Source: Lachnospiraceae bacterium (lineage in GTDB: Bacteria > Bacillota > Clostridia > Lachnospirales > Lachnospiraceae). Taken from it: a stretch of DNA of 32,571 nt. The stretch is taken from assembly GCA_900754855.1 (NCBI GenBank), contig CAAEEI010000018.1, forward strand, positions 1 through 32,571, given 5' to 3'. The notes under the pieces are model-generated. The model saw nothing but the letters and a program-made list of their open reading frames with translations, searched no databases and was not told the origin of the DNA. This document shows positions 7,996-16,585 of this stretch, piece by piece (positions within the stretch are counted from its first letter, which is position 1; every line of letters starts with the position of its first letter). The position numbers and the translations under genes are program-made.

Positions 7996-9171
7996 CTACC
8001 TCGTCTTCTCGGCCCGCAGACGGTTGATAAATCTTTCCATCCGGCTTAATGCCTCTTTCAGTTCTTCCAGAGAATACGCATAGGAGATTCTTAAAAAGCC
8101 TTCTCCACAGTCTCCAAACGCAGTGCCCGGAATAACCGCCACTTTTTCTTCTTTCAGAAAGCGACTGGCAAATTCATCGGAAGTCAGGCCAAATTCTTTA
8201 ATGCACGGGAAGGTATAAAAAGCCCCGCGGGGTTCAAAACACTGTAATCCCATTTCCTGATAACGCTGTAAAAGAAAACGACGGCGCTGATTATAGGAAG
8301 TACGCATCAGCTCCACATCTTCTTCCCCGTTTTCCATAGCTTCCACTGCCGCATACTGACTGGTTGTCGGCGCTGCCATAATGGCAAACTGATGAATCTT
8401 CGTCATCTGCTCGATAATCACCGCCGGGCCATAAGCATAACCAAGACGCCATCCGGTCATGGCAAAGGCTTTACTAAAACCATTGATGACCACAGTTCTT
8501 TCCCGCATGCCCGGGAAGGAAGCAATTGAGCAATGCTCCATCTGATACGTCAGCTCTGCATAAATTTCATCGGAAATCACAAACAGATCTTTTTCTTTTA
8601 TAATCTCCACCAAAGGCGCCAGATCCTCTCTGGTCATCACTGCTCCCGTCGGATTGTTCGGGAAAGATAAAATCAGGATTTTTGTTTTATCGGTAATGGC
8701 GGAAAGCAGTTCTTCTCTGGTCAGCTTAAATGCATTTTCTTCCTTTAATTCTATGGTCACCGGCACGCCTCCGGCCAGTTCGATACAAGGCAGATAAGAA
8801 ACATAGCATGGCTCCGGAAGAATCACCTCATCCCCGGGATTAAGCATGGCGCGAAGCGCAAGATCAATCCCCTCGCTGCCGCCGACAGTCACCAGCAGTT
8901 CGTGGAGCGGGTCGTAACGGAGTTTTTGTCTTCTTTCCAGATAATCAGCGATTGCCTTTCGCAGTTCCGGCAAACCGGCATTGGAGGTATAGAATGTACG
9001 CCCTCTTTCCAGAGAAAAAATTCCCTCTTCCCGGATATGCCATGGGGTATCAAAATCCGGCTCGCCCACGCCAAGAGAGATGGCCTCCGGCATTTCCTGT
9101 ACCAGATCAAAAAACTTACGGATTCCTGATGGTTTTATTTCCATCACTTTATCGGAGAGTGGATTTCTCAT
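7996..9171 (-). CDS. PLP-dependent aminotransferase, class I/II
   Basis: Fold-type I aminotransferase of 391 residues, the normal length. Seen: substrate-entry segment LGVGEPDFDTP, cofactor region GGSEGIDLALRA, NNPTGAV, SDEIYAE, and the Schiff-base lysine in GFSKAFAMTGWRLGY, then an Arg-containing FLRISYA segment that binds the substrate carboxylate. It belongs near the PatA/AspC/aromatic aminotransferase group; the substrate cannot be fixed from sequence. Its start overlaps the last codon of the Lrp-type regulator by four bases, strong evidence of co-expression and likely of a regulator-enzyme pair for an amino acid. Confidence 0.88.
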   Translation of the reverse strand: MRNPLSDKVMEIKPSGIRKFFDLVQEMPEAISLGVGEPDFDTPWHIREEGIFSLERGRTFYTSNAGLPELRKAIADYLERRQKLRYDPLHELLVTVGGSEGIDLALRAMLNPGDEVILPEPCYVSYLPCIELAGGVPVTIELKEENAFKLTREELLSAITDKTKILILSFPNNPTGAVMTREDLAPLVEIIKEKDLFVISDEIYAELTYQMEHCSIASFPGMRERTVVINGFSKAFAMTGWRLGYAYGPAVIIEQMTKIHQFAIMAAPTTSQYAAVEAMENGEEDVELMRTSYNQRRRFLLQRYQEMGLQCFEPRGAFYTFPCIKEFGLTSDEFASRFLKEEKVAVIPGTAFGDCGEGFLRISYAYSLEELKEALSRMERFINRLRAEKTR

Positions 9172-9650
9172 AGCGTCACCTTCATTCTGTTACTCTCATT
9201 TTTTTCAATCAAAATCATGCCATGGTCTTTATATTTCTTCAACACAAAATGTGTTGCCGTCCCGGATACGGCATCCAGTGTGGATAACTTCGTTGAAACA
9301 AACATGGAAACCTCTTTCAGCGTCTTTCCCTCCAGAAATACAACGAAGTCAAAGGCGCCGGACATCAGATAAATGGATTTGACTTCCGGATAATTGCTGA
9401 TACGCTCTGCCAGTTTTTCAAAGCCCTGTCCCCTTTGTGGAACAACCTTCACCTCAATGAGCGCCGTCACCTTTTCTGTATCTGTTTTATCCCAGTTGAT
9501 CAGGGTAGGGTAACCACAGATTACCCCTTCCTGTTCCATTTTTTCAATTTCCTGTAAAACCATGGTTTCGTCCGTTCCCAGCATGATCGCCAGATCGTGT
9601 AAATCTATTTTGCTGTTATTTTCCAGCATCCTTAAAATTTCGTTACGCAT
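9168..9650 (-). CDS. Lrp/AsnC family transcriptional regulator
   Basis: DNA-binding regulator of 160 residues. The N-terminal winged helix-turn-helix (about 1-60) includes IDLHDLAIMLG, MVLQEIEKMEQEGVI and GYPTLINWDKT. The C-terminal RAM ligand-binding/oligomer domain (about 65-150) includes ALIEVKVVPQRGQGFE and VKSIYLMSGAFDFVVFLEG. It starts at ATG 9650, five bases after GGAGG. The stop overlaps the aminotransferase start (four bases), so it probably senses an amino acid handled by that enzyme (inference). The gene upstream ends 90 bases away. Confidence 0.9.
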   Translation of the reverse strand: MRNEILRMLENNSKIDLHDLAIMLGTDETMVLQEIEKMEQEGVICGYPTLINWDKTDTEKVTALIEVKVVPQRGQGFEKLAERISNYPEVKSIYLMSGAFDFVVFLEGKTLKEVSMFVSTKLSTLDAVSGTATHFVLKKYKDHGMILIEKNESNRMKVTL

Positions 9651-9740
9651 ATCTTCCTCCGTTTCCTGTCCCTTTTTCTGTGCCGCCTGTACATGGGCAG
9701 GAGAAAAAGAGACTAACGCTTTGCTTTTTATTTTATGATT

Positions 9741-10739
9741 TTATTTCTCTGCTGCTTTATAATATTCGTCTTCTTTCGGTGGTTCTAAAAATCTGATTTC
9801 ATCGTCATAACGAATAATCCGGTCTTTCCCTTCGGTCGTTCTTCCAATCACCGCTGCTGAAAATCCTTCCTGTCTTAGCGCCTTCACCACGTTATCTCCA
9901 TGGCGACAGACCGCCAGCAATGTTCCTCCTGACCGGAGCATGTACGGATTCAGATGAAAAAACTCACAAATCTCAATGGTATGCTGTCTGATCGGAATAC
10001 GCTTTAAATCAACATTCAGACCCACCTTGCCGGCGGCAGCCAGTTCCCACAGCCCGCCAAAAATACCGCCCTCTCTGCTGTCATGAAGATAGACATCCTC
10101 TTCCTTTCGGGCAATATCCGCCGCTGCTCTCATGGAACCATCATCAAATAAATGCTTTGCCTCTTCTATAAAAAAAGACGGATACCGGGTGAGAAGTTCC
10201 TGTGTTCTTTCCCGGGCAAGCATTGCCGCGCCTTCACGGCCCACGGTGCCCATCACCACAATATCCCGGTTGGCCTTCGGCTGCTGGATTTTGCTGCCTT
10301 CCTCTTTTCCTTCTGCCGCTGTTGCGTTTCGGACACCCATGGCCGTAACCGAAAGGAGCAGATCCTTCACCGCAGGCGATACCGCCGTATGCCCTGCCAG
10401 CAGGGTCAATCCTTCTTTTGCACAGCAAAAACCGGTTTCTTCCATCAGAATTTTTAACTTCTTCTCCTCTGTCCCCGGCGGCATCAACACCGCCATGGCC
10501 AGAGATTTCGGCAAGGCATCCGCCGCCGCAAGGCTGTTGACTGCGCCATACACGGCCCGCTGCGCGGCCATCGTCCATCCCTCCACCGGGTTTACGCTGA
10601 CTGCAACGGAGACATTGTCTTCGGATAACGCCCAAAGCCCGGCATCTTCCACAAGCCCCGGCGCCTGTCCGGTATTTTTATGTAATTGTCTGAGAACGGA
10701 ACGCTTTAGAATGCTTTCCTTTACTTTACCCAAACGCAT
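9741..10739 (-). CDS. AIR synthase-related protein (PurM/HypE/ThiL fold)
   Basis: 332 residues. The fold family makes ATP-dependent dephosphorylations or phosphorylations (PurM, HypE, SelD, ThiL). Seen: an N-terminal half with EDNVSVAVSVNPVEGW, replacing the usual metal/ATP DD motif, and ADALPKSLAMAVLMP; a C-terminal AIRS_C half with VVMGTVGREGAAMLA, HDSREGGIFGGLWELA and SGGTLLAVC. The middle motif DSREGGIFG resembles HypE's HDPTRGG. No hyp genes lie nearby, so HypE itself is unlikely. I chose ATG 10739, 16 bases after the VanW gene; the frame could extend to 10802 by overlapping that gene. It probably shares the VanW transcript. Exact reaction unknown. Confidence 0.7.
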   Translation of the reverse strand: MRLGKVKESILKRSVLRQLHKNTGQAPGLVEDAGLWALSEDNVSVAVSVNPVEGWTMAAQRAVYGAVNSLAAADALPKSLAMAVLMPPGTEEKKLKILMEETGFCCAKEGLTLLAGHTAVSPAVKDLLLSVTAMGVRNATAAEGKEEGSKIQQPKANRDIVVMGTVGREGAAMLARERTQELLTRYPSFFIEEAKHLFDDGSMRAAADIARKEEDVYLHDSREGGIFGGLWELAAAGKVGLNVDLKRIPIRQHTIEICEFFHLNPYMLRSGGTLLAVCRHGDNVVKALRQEGFSAAVIGRTTEGKDRIIRYDDEIRFLEPPKEDEYYKAAEK

Positions 10740-10755
10740 GCTTTCTCTTTTTCCT

Positions 10756-12216
10756 TTAACTCTTTTTCTTCTTTGCGGATTTTTTCTTTTTTCCGTTGTC
10801 ATGACCGGTGGATTTTTTCTTATCCTTTTTCTTTTTTTCTTTATAATCCGCTTTTTCCGCTTTTTTCTTTGTTCCTACACGGGTGACTTTTTTTACCGCC
10901 ATGTATGCGCTTTTATTGACCAGTACCCGGTCTGTTTCCTTCCCTTTTTCATAAATCACCTTCCACAGGCGTGCGGTATACCCGGTTGTTCCCGGTTCTT
11001 CCACAACTTTTTTCCCTTCTTCCAGGGTTTTATCCTTGATGATTTTTTCTCCCATGGGACGGGTAGAAGTTCTCTCCGAGACAAACTCTATGGTTCTGTC
11101 CTTATCCCGATATTCCTGCCCGTAAATGGTGAAAGTGATGGAATTGCCCCCGGCCTGTCCTTCAATGTAAACCGGCGCGTCCAGATTATTTTTAAAACGC
11201 AGATCTTTTTCTGTCCCGGCAATCGCCGCATCTTTGGACAAATCCACATAATGTACGGTCATGGAATGGGGCTGCCGTTCCAGCACCTCAAGCTCCGCCC
11301 GAAGCACTGCGTTATAAAGTGTTGTTGACACCTGACAGATTCCTCCGCCATAAGTCTGTACGGTCTTTCCATTTTCATAGGAACCAGCCAGACGATACCC
11401 ATGCTCTGCCGTAAACGGAGCAACTTTATCGTACACGGACAGGCTCTCTCCGGGATAAAGAACAGTCCCGTTAATCAATCTGGCGCCATTTTCCACATTG
11501 GCGCATCTTCCTTCCGAGGAACCGGCATAAGATGTCGTAAAAGAACCCAGCCTGTCCTGAATCCCTTTTAATTCTTCCTGCGTATGTTCCGCCGGGTCGG
11601 TCTCATAGTCCATGGCAAACACCATTTTTTTCTGATCCCATTCCGGATCTTCCAGACGCCTGATCAGTTCTTTCGCATTTTTATTAAAATCAATAGAAAC
11701 GCCATTTACTTCTTTTTTCAGAATAAATTTTCCATCTTTTCTGGTCAGTTCAGCATTCTTTTTTTCCGTCAGAAATGCCTTCCCTTTTTCTTCCAGAATC
11801 TTTGCTGTTTTCTTTTCGCTGGCCACAAAAGTCAACGGAATATCTTTACCGCCATGGGCAAGAGCATGAATCTGCAACACCCGCCTGAACAGATTTCCTT
11901 TTCTGCCCAGATCATCGGCCTGCTTCACCACCTCCGGAAGATTCGCCGACAGGCCTGTGCGGGCAATGGCGAAGTTTTTTTTCTTTTCCCCCACCTTGAG
12001 CACAACCTTTTCCTTCAATACCTCATCCACATAGGCAGCAACCTTTTTCTCTGCTTCCTCTTTCGTCAATCCGCCGACGTCCATTCCCTGTATGGTCACC
12101 CCGGGATAGATTGTGGCAATATTCACATACTTTGTATAATAATTCCAGCAGAATATGCCGCCGCCCGCCACCAAAAGGGCAAGGATCAGCAGCACAATTC
12201 CGATTTTTTTCTTCAT
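10756..12216 (-). CDS. VanW family wall-associated protein (first copy)
   Basis: Exported or membrane-anchored protein of 486 residues. A Lys-rich start and one hydrophobic helix (IGIVLLILALLVAGGGIFCW) act as signal anchor. Next come a peptidoglycan-binding-4-like region (about 40-220, including GVTIQGMDVGGLTKEEA), the VanW domain (about 225-370, with LYPGESLSVYDKVAPF, YGGGICQVSTTLYNAVL and ERQPHSMTVHY), a G5-like segment, and a very basic Lys-rich tail (about the last 45 residues). ATG 12216 has GGGAG five bases upstream; a GTG at 12222 is the alternative. VanW proteins occur in many wall contexts; the biochemical role is not settled, and this is not evidence of vancomycin resistance. Confidence 0.85.
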   Translation of the reverse strand: MKKKIGIVLLILALLVAGGGIFCWNYYTKYVNIATIYPGVTIQGMDVGGLTKEEAEKKVAAYVDEVLKEKVVLKVGEKKKNFAIARTGLSANLPEVVKQADDLGRKGNLFRRVLQIHALAHGGKDIPLTFVASEKKTAKILEEKGKAFLTEKKNAELTRKDGKFILKKEVNGVSIDFNKNAKELIRRLEDPEWDQKKMVFAMDYETDPAEHTQEELKGIQDRLGSFTTSYAGSSEGRCANVENGARLINGTVLYPGESLSVYDKVAPFTAEHGYRLAGSYENGKTVQTYGGGICQVSTTLYNAVLRAELEVLERQPHSMTVHYVDLSKDAAIAGTEKDLRFKNNLDAPVYIEGQAGGNSITFTIYGQEYRDKDRTIEFVSERTSTRPMGEKIIKDKTLEEGKKVVEEPGTTGYTARLWKVIYEKGKETDRVLVNKSAYMAVKKVTRVGTKKKAEKADYKEKKKKDKKKSTGHDNGKKKKSAKKKKS

Positions 12217-12261
12217 ATTCACTCCCAGCTTCCTCCTCCTGTTGCCATCGGCTGCCTTTCC

Positions 12262-12357
12262 CTACAGCATAAAAGGAACAACAGAAGTAATCACCATAGC
12301 AATAATCACAATCGCAATAACGATTGCAGATATTCTCTGTTTCTTCTTTGAATTCAT
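12262..12357 (-). CDS. Small single-pass membrane protein (31 residues)
   Basis: A short frame with a basic start (MNSKKKQR) followed by an uninterrupted hydrophobic helix (ISAIVIAIVIIAMVITSVV) and the end PFML. GAGG stands five bases before ATG 12357; another ATG directly precedes it at 12360. It lies 45 bases upstream of the VanW gene on the same strand, behind the promoter at 12448-12476. The composition is far from random and the ribosome site is placed correctly, so I believe it is a real gene, probably co-transcribed with the VanW gene. Function unknown; I see no toxin partner. Confidence 0.55.
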   Translation of the reverse strand: MNSKKKQRISAIVIAIVIIAMVITSVVPFML

Positions 12358-12447
12358 CATAACCTCGCTTCTCCATCCGGAATCACAGGCTTTCCTGATC
12401 CTTTATTCCGAAATGGTTCTTCTTCTCTGTAAAAAAGTTACCTTTCT

Positions 12448-12476
12448 ATTCTAAGGCATTTTTTACCGACATTCAA
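12448..12476 (-). promoter_or_regulatory. Promoter for the small protein-VanW operon
   Basis: Minus strand TTGAAT (12471-12476), 17-base spacer, TAGAAT (12448-12453), about 90 bases before the small ORF. Confidence 0.5.
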
Positions 12477-12525
12477 GTGCCTATTTCGGTTTCAACACCT
12501 GTTTCCGCCATTTTTCCGGCATAAA

Positions 12526-14283
12526 TCACCGGGCAATTACACAAATCCGGGCGTTCTTATCCAACGGACTTCTCCTGTTGTAGTCAAACAGGCACCAGCA
12601 TGGTTTCTTCTGCACAATACCGTCCTGCAAAAATTTTTCCACATCAAAAGAAAACGCTTCCATATGGCTGTGATTCGCCGCTTTTTTGGAATCATAATTA
12701 TTCTCCTCCCACTCCTGCGGGAAAAGTTCATTTCCCCTGCTGCGATAGAGGTCTTTCATCTCCTTTCGTCTAAGGGGCAGATCGTCGGCCCAGACCGGTC
12801 TGGCCTTCATTTTTTCTCTGCGATACATATCCAACAGCATAATTTCATCAAGAAATGGGAGATCCTTCCCCTGCCCCTTCAGGAAATTCCTTAAATTTTC
12901 ATATTTACCCAGACGGGTATGATTCATTTTATGACAACCTTTGCTCCGATATGACAAAGAAAATTGGGAAAAAAACGTAAACGGACAGGCAAAGGACGGA
13001 ATCACATAGCGAAGGGTTGCCGTGAACTGCCCGCTGTTGTAATACATTTCTACCAGTTCTTCTATCCCTTTCAGCCAAATCAGTTCTTCATAACTGATCC
13101 ATTTTGTGGACAGCACTTCATATGGAGGTTCGCTGCGGTAAACCAGTCCATATTCCTGCGCCTTCTGCTCCATGACCGTCCCTTTTAAGACCTTTAAAAA
13201 GCCCAGTTGTAATTCATCCGGTTCATGGAGGAACAGATCGTTAAACGACTGTTTAAACTGTGCGTAAGATTCTCCCGGCAGCCCTGCGATCAGATCCAGA
13301 TGCTGGTGGATATTTCCCATGGCGTGAATCCGATCCACATGGGCAAATACTTTTTCTTCATCGCTTCGACGGCAGATTTCCCGAATCGTCTCCTGATGGG
13401 TGGACTGCACGCCGATTTCCAGTTGAATAAGCCCCGGCCGCATCTGCGCAAAAAGTTCCATGGCTTCCTCGTCCAGTAAATCTGCCGCTATTTCAAAATG
13501 AAAATTCGTCACCTGATTATCATGCTCATGAATATATCTCCAGATTGCCATGGCATGCGCCTTATTACAGTTGAAGGTTCTGTCCACAAATTTTACCTGC
13601 GGAACCTTTGCCTCCAAAAAACGCTGCAATTCCGGCAAAACCTTATCCAGAGAACGTAAACGAACACGCTTCTCTACTGAAGACAGACAATAACTACAGG
13701 AAAACGGACATCCCCTGCTGGTTTCATAATAAATAATCTTGTGGGCAAACAAACGGAAATCTTCATACACAAAAGGCAAAAGATCCAAATCCATCACCGG
13801 GGCAAAACCCGTACTTGCGATTTCTCCTCCTTTTATTCTCCAGCTCACGCCTGCTGGCATATTCTCTTTGCGCTCCATCCGGTCTCCATTTTCCATTTGT
13901 GTCGTTAAAGCAGTAAATACCTGCTCTCCCTCTCCCAGCATCACCAGATCCACTGCGGGATTATTTCTGAGAAATTCCTCTGACGCATAGGAAACCTCCG
14001 GTCCTCCGACCCAGATCTTGAGGTGTGGACTGACCTTCTTTAACTCTGCGGCCAGTTCCCGCACAAAAGAAATATTCCAGATATAACAGGAAAAAATCAC
14101 CACGTCCGCTTTTTCCATGTACAGATCCTGTAAAATATCCTCCACATAATGATTGATCGTATATTCTTTTATCTCGATGGAAGCCGTCGGCGTCCCATAT
14201 TTTTCCGCATAGGATTTCAGGCAAAATATCGCCAGATTGGAATGAATATATTTGGCATTAATTCCACACAATAAGTATTTCAT
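12526..14283 (-). CDS. B12-binding radical SAM protein, DUF4080 type
   Basis: Iron-sulphur radical SAM protein of 585 residues. The N-terminal cobalamin-binding-like domain (about 1-145) includes CGINAKYIHSNLA, VVIFSCYIWN, WVGGPEVSY and MLGEGEQVF. The radical SAM core (about 180-390) has TSRGCPFSCSYC, whose CxxxCxxC binds the [4Fe-4S] cluster. QLEIGVQS and LDLIAGLPGES are typical of the Elp3/MiaB-like radical SAM branch. The C-terminal ~170 residues match the DUF4080 extension in arrangement (GCHKMNHTRLGKYENLRNF). ATG 14283 has AAGGAGG eight bases upstream. Substrate unknown; likely a cobalamin-dependent methyl transfer or rearrangement (family inference). Confidence 0.82.
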   Translation of the reverse strand: MKYLLCGINAKYIHSNLAIFCLKSYAEKYGTPTASIEIKEYTINHYVEDILQDLYMEKADVVIFSCYIWNISFVRELAAELKKVSPHLKIWVGGPEVSYASEEFLRNNPAVDLVMLGEGEQVFTALTTQMENGDRMERKENMPAGVSWRIKGGEIASTGFAPVMDLDLLPFVYEDFRLFAHKIIYYETSRGCPFSCSYCLSSVEKRVRLRSLDKVLPELQRFLEAKVPQVKFVDRTFNCNKAHAMAIWRYIHEHDNQVTNFHFEIAADLLDEEAMELFAQMRPGLIQLEIGVQSTHQETIREICRRSDEEKVFAHVDRIHAMGNIHQHLDLIAGLPGESYAQFKQSFNDLFLHEPDELQLGFLKVLKGTVMEQKAQEYGLVYRSEPPYEVLSTKWISYEELIWLKGIEELVEMYYNSGQFTATLRYVIPSFACPFTFFSQFSLSYRSKGCHKMNHTRLGKYENLRNFLKGQGKDLPFLDEIMLLDMYRREKMKARPVWADDLPLRRKEMKDLYRSRGNELFPQEWEENNYDSKKAANHSHMEAFSFDVEKFLQDGIVQKKPCWCLFDYNRRSPLDKNARICVIAR

Positions 14284-14344
14284 CAGAATTTCCTCCTTAT
14301 GGTTATCCGATAATCATAGCATAAAACTTTTTTTGAAAAAACAC

Positions 14345-14373
14345 TTGCATTTCACTTTTCTCTGTGCTATCAT
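14345..14373 (+). promoter_or_regulatory. Promoter for tRNA-Gly(TCC)
   Basis: TTGCAT (14345-14350), 17-base spacer, TATCAT (14368-14373), ending 19 bases before the tRNA. Confidence 0.6.
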
Positions 14374-14392
14374 AGGTTTCGTTGAAAAACAT

Positions 14393-14463
14393 GCGGGTGT
14401 AGTTCAATGGTAGAACACTAGCCTTCCAAGCTAGATACGTGGGTTCGATTCCCATCACCCGCT
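14393..14463 (+). tRNA. tRNA-Gly (anticodon TCC)
   Basis: Seven-base acceptor stem GCGGGTG / CACCCGC, D-arm GTTCAATGGTAGAAC, anticodon stem CTAGC / GCTAG around CTTCCAA (anticodon TCC), T-arm GTGGGTTCGATTCCCAT, discriminator T. CCA is not encoded; a T-run follows. Confidence 0.95.
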
Positions 14464-14497
14464 TTTTACAGAACTTTTCGAATTATTCAAATTTTTC

Positions 14498-14525
14498 TTG
14501 ACAATTTGAATTTTCATGATATAAT
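14498..14525 (+). promoter_or_regulatory. Consensus promoter for tRNA-Gly(GCC)
   Basis: Perfect TTGACA (14498-14503) and perfect TATAAT (14520-14525) with a 16-base AT-rich spacer, 18 bases before the tRNA. It is one of the strongest promoter matches in the window. Confidence 0.8.
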
Positions 14526-14543
14526 AAAAACAGTTAATGACAT

Positions 14544-14615
14544 GCACGAGTGGCTCAGTGGTGGAGTATCGCCTTGCCAAGGCGAGGGTCGCGGGTTCGA
14601 ATCCCGTCTCGTGCT
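14544..14615 (+). tRNA. tRNA-Gly (anticodon GCC)
   Basis: Acceptor stem GCACGAG / CTCGTGC, D-arm GGCTCAGTGGTGGAGTA, anticodon stem TCGCC / GGCGA around TTGCCAA (anticodon GCC), T-arm CGCGGGTTCGAATCCCGT, discriminator T, no encoded CCA. A T-run follows at once. Confidence 0.95.
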
Positions 14616-14641
14616 TTTTTTATTGCCATTTTTTATCTGGT

Positions 14642-14670
14642 CTGTCCCATGGTTATGGGCAGGCTTTTTT
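14642..14670 (+). terminator. Terminator downstream of the tRNA-Gly pair
   Basis: CTGTCCCAT, loop GGTT, ATGGGCAG (one bulged base), then GCTTTTTT. Confidence 0.55.
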
Positions 14671-14702
14671 CTTTGACAGGAAATTACGCTATTTTCCGGC
14701 AA

Positions 14703-14765
14703 AGAAAAACCCGTCGGGCCAGACGGAAAATAGCCTGCGCAGGTATTTCTGCACAGGCTATTTTC
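14703..14765 (-). terminator. Terminator of the mtnK-like gene
   Basis: Read on the minus strand, a 15 bp stem with one mismatch (14726-14740 with 14751-14765) is followed by CCGTC-TGGCCC-GACGG and GTTTTT (14705-14726). The second hairpin has the T-run; the first may strengthen it. Confidence 0.6.
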
Positions 14766-14822
14766 TCGTTTATCTTTACCTTTTCTCCCTCCGTTACACC
14801 ACGACGTCATCACAACTACCGC

Positions 14823-16052
14823 TTATAACATCCGGGTGTAACGCTCCTCAACATATAAAATGGTATCGATCAGATCATCCACATTGGTATACTGTGATCT
14901 TTGGAACATCATCTCCCAGTCCATCAACAAAGACATGGTTAAGGCATGTTCCTTATCCTCTTTGTTTTCAATCACATCGAAATCCGGATACGGAACATCT
15001 CCCACACAACGGAACCAGTTAACCACAGCGGCATAGCCAGGCGCATCCTGCATGATCTCATCAAAAATACTGCGACGCAGACCGTCTTCTCCCTGATACC
15101 TTTTTTTCGCATCCTGATTCCAGCATTCGGTAAATGTCTGGAAATAGGTGTAAAACATACTCTTAATGGTGGCCAGTAAATACGCCTTAAATTCTCTTCT
15201 TTCCGCCTCTGATCCAAACGGCTTGAAGCAGGCTGCGCAATACTGGGAAACCAGATTACCGGTCAGATAACCCAGATCATAACCAAACGGTCCCATGAAA
15301 GAAAACTCCATATCGATCACTTTCATGGCCTCTTCCGACACGAAGATATTGGACGTATGTAAATCAGCATGAATCAGCGCGTCCGCATGACTCATGAATT
15401 TTCTTCTCAGTTTAAACCGCTCTGTGACAAAGCGATTATCCTGGGAAACTTTTCTGGAAAAATCTTCAAAATCTTCTCCCAGACTCCTGTCAAAATCCAG
15501 ACCAAAGATGTCCATGAACATTCCGTCTTCCATAATTTTGCGAAGCTCGGTGTTTTCAAATTTCCCCTGTAACTGCCGATATTCTTCCCGGCTCAGGAAA
15601 TATTCCGATGTGTAAAACTCTGTTCTGGCCATACATTCTCCACATTGTCTGCCAAAATCAGGAAACATTTTATTTTGATTCAACTGAAAACGGGATATTT
15701 TCAGTGCAGAGACATCCTCCATCACAAAAATATTATTTTCTTCATCCTGAAATTTTAAAAACGGCGTATATTCCGGCACGATTGCATAACGGATCCGCAT
15801 ACTGTCATACTCCAGCTTATTACGATAAAGCCCCATCGGCGACTGGGCCAACCGGGCCAGTTCCCGTCCCTGTTTTAACACATAGGCTTCTTTATCTGTA
15901 CGAACTCTGAAAATATAATTTACATAGCCGTCTCCGTCCTCTTCTTCCGTTCCTTCTCCCACCTGTGAGACCGTAACCGGCAAAGAATCATCAAACTCCG
16001 GCATATGCTCTTTCAAATAGTCCACTATATTTTCCTTAGTGATAATCAGCAT
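14823..16052 (-). CDS. mtnK: S-methyl-5-thioribose kinase-like protein
   Basis: Kinase of the APH/choline-kinase fold, 409 residues, matching MtnK length. MtnK phosphorylates 5-methylthioribose in methionine salvage. Seen: nucleotide-binding strand VNYIFRVRTDKEAYVLKQG with the ATP-binding Lys (about 60), catalytic loop LIHADLHTSNIFV and metal motif KVIDMEFSFMGPFGYDLGY, whose GPFGYDLG continuation is characteristic of MtnK rather than of generic phosphotransferases. ATG 16052 has GGGGAGAG six bases upstream; the longer frame to 16112 has none. No other mtn gene is in the window, so substrate assignment rests on motifs alone. Spore-coat CotS-type kinases were considered and fit less well. Confidence 0.78.
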   Translation of the reverse strand: MLIITKENIVDYLKEHMPEFDDSLPVTVSQVGEGTEEEDGDGYVNYIFRVRTDKEAYVLKQGRELARLAQSPMGLYRNKLEYDSMRIRYAIVPEYTPFLKFQDEENNIFVMEDVSALKISRFQLNQNKMFPDFGRQCGECMARTEFYTSEYFLSREEYRQLQGKFENTELRKIMEDGMFMDIFGLDFDRSLGEDFEDFSRKVSQDNRFVTERFKLRRKFMSHADALIHADLHTSNIFVSEEAMKVIDMEFSFMGPFGYDLGYLTGNLVSQYCAACFKPFGSEAERREFKAYLLATIKSMFYTYFQTFTECWNQDAKKRYQGEDGLRRSIFDEIMQDAPGYAAVVNWFRCVGDVPYPDFDVIENKEDKEHALTMSLLMDWEMMFQRSQYTNVDDLIDTILYVEERYTRML

Positions 16053-16360
16053 AGCTCTCTCCCCAAAACATCTATAGAAATAAACACAATTATACATCTT
16101 CATTATAAACATCTCGGTGGAAAACGAAAAGAGAAATCCTTGTTAAAAAGGGGAATTAATTGGCGTCGTATGCTATCTATATACCCAATTCACGGAATCA
16201 AAACATAAAAAAGCGTGACAACAAAGCCATTCGCCAGATTCATGTGATTAAAAAAAGGTGCAGAGATTTATGGGATAGTACAAAGATGTGAAAAAACAGA
16301 CCTTTAAAATACCGCTTAAATCAGCCATATTCCAAAGGTCTGAAAAAAACAAAAAAATAA
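16053..16360. other. Non-coding gap between the mtnK-like gene and tRNA-Phe
   Basis: 308 AT-rich bases. Only the tRNA-Phe terminator (16291-16342) is clear. I see no convincing promoter for the kinase gene, no riboswitch fold and no credible ORF. Confidence 0.5.
16291..16342 (-). terminator. Terminator of tRNA-Phe
   Basis: Minus strand: CAGACCTTTGGAAT ... AATTTTAAAGGTCTG-like arms (16329-16342 with 16297-16310; core CAGACCTTT/AAAGGTCTG), then TTTTTT (16291-16296). Confidence 0.75.
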
Positions 16361-16433
<73 letters not shown>

Positions 16434-16460
16434 ATTGGTAATAATAATTACAACGCTGTT

Positions 16461-16490
16461 ATTTTACTACAATCGTTTACTTTTTGTCAA
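16461..16490 (-). promoter_or_regulatory. Promoter for tRNA-Phe
   Basis: Minus strand perfect TTGACA (16485-16490), 18-base spacer, TAAAAT (16461-16466), 27 bases before the tRNA. Confidence 0.65.
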
Positions 16491-16585
16491 TACGATTACC
16501 GCTATTTTCTACATATTTTCATGGATTTTTGCATATTTATTATTTTCTCCGGCAAACCAGGGAGAGAGATTCTCCTCCCCTGCGT

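Noticed and set aside
10132..11328. 398-codon plus-strand frame
   Set aside because: It is antisense to the AIR-synthase-like and VanW genes, Phe/Ser-rich, has no ribosome site and no recognisable motif, whereas both minus-strand genes are clear.
10756..12216. Vancomycin resistance
   Set aside because: VanW-domain proteins are common in Clostridia without resistance; no vanH/A/X or two-component genes are present.
12023..12376. 117-codon minus-strand frame over the small-protein/VanW start
   Set aside because: It covers the 31-residue membrane protein and the VanW N-terminus in another frame, with an odd Cys/Tyr/Glu composition; the other frames are better supported.
14823..16052. Spore-coat CotS-type kinase
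   Set aside because: Length and the GPFGYDLG segment after the metal Asp fit MtnK better, and no coat genes are near.
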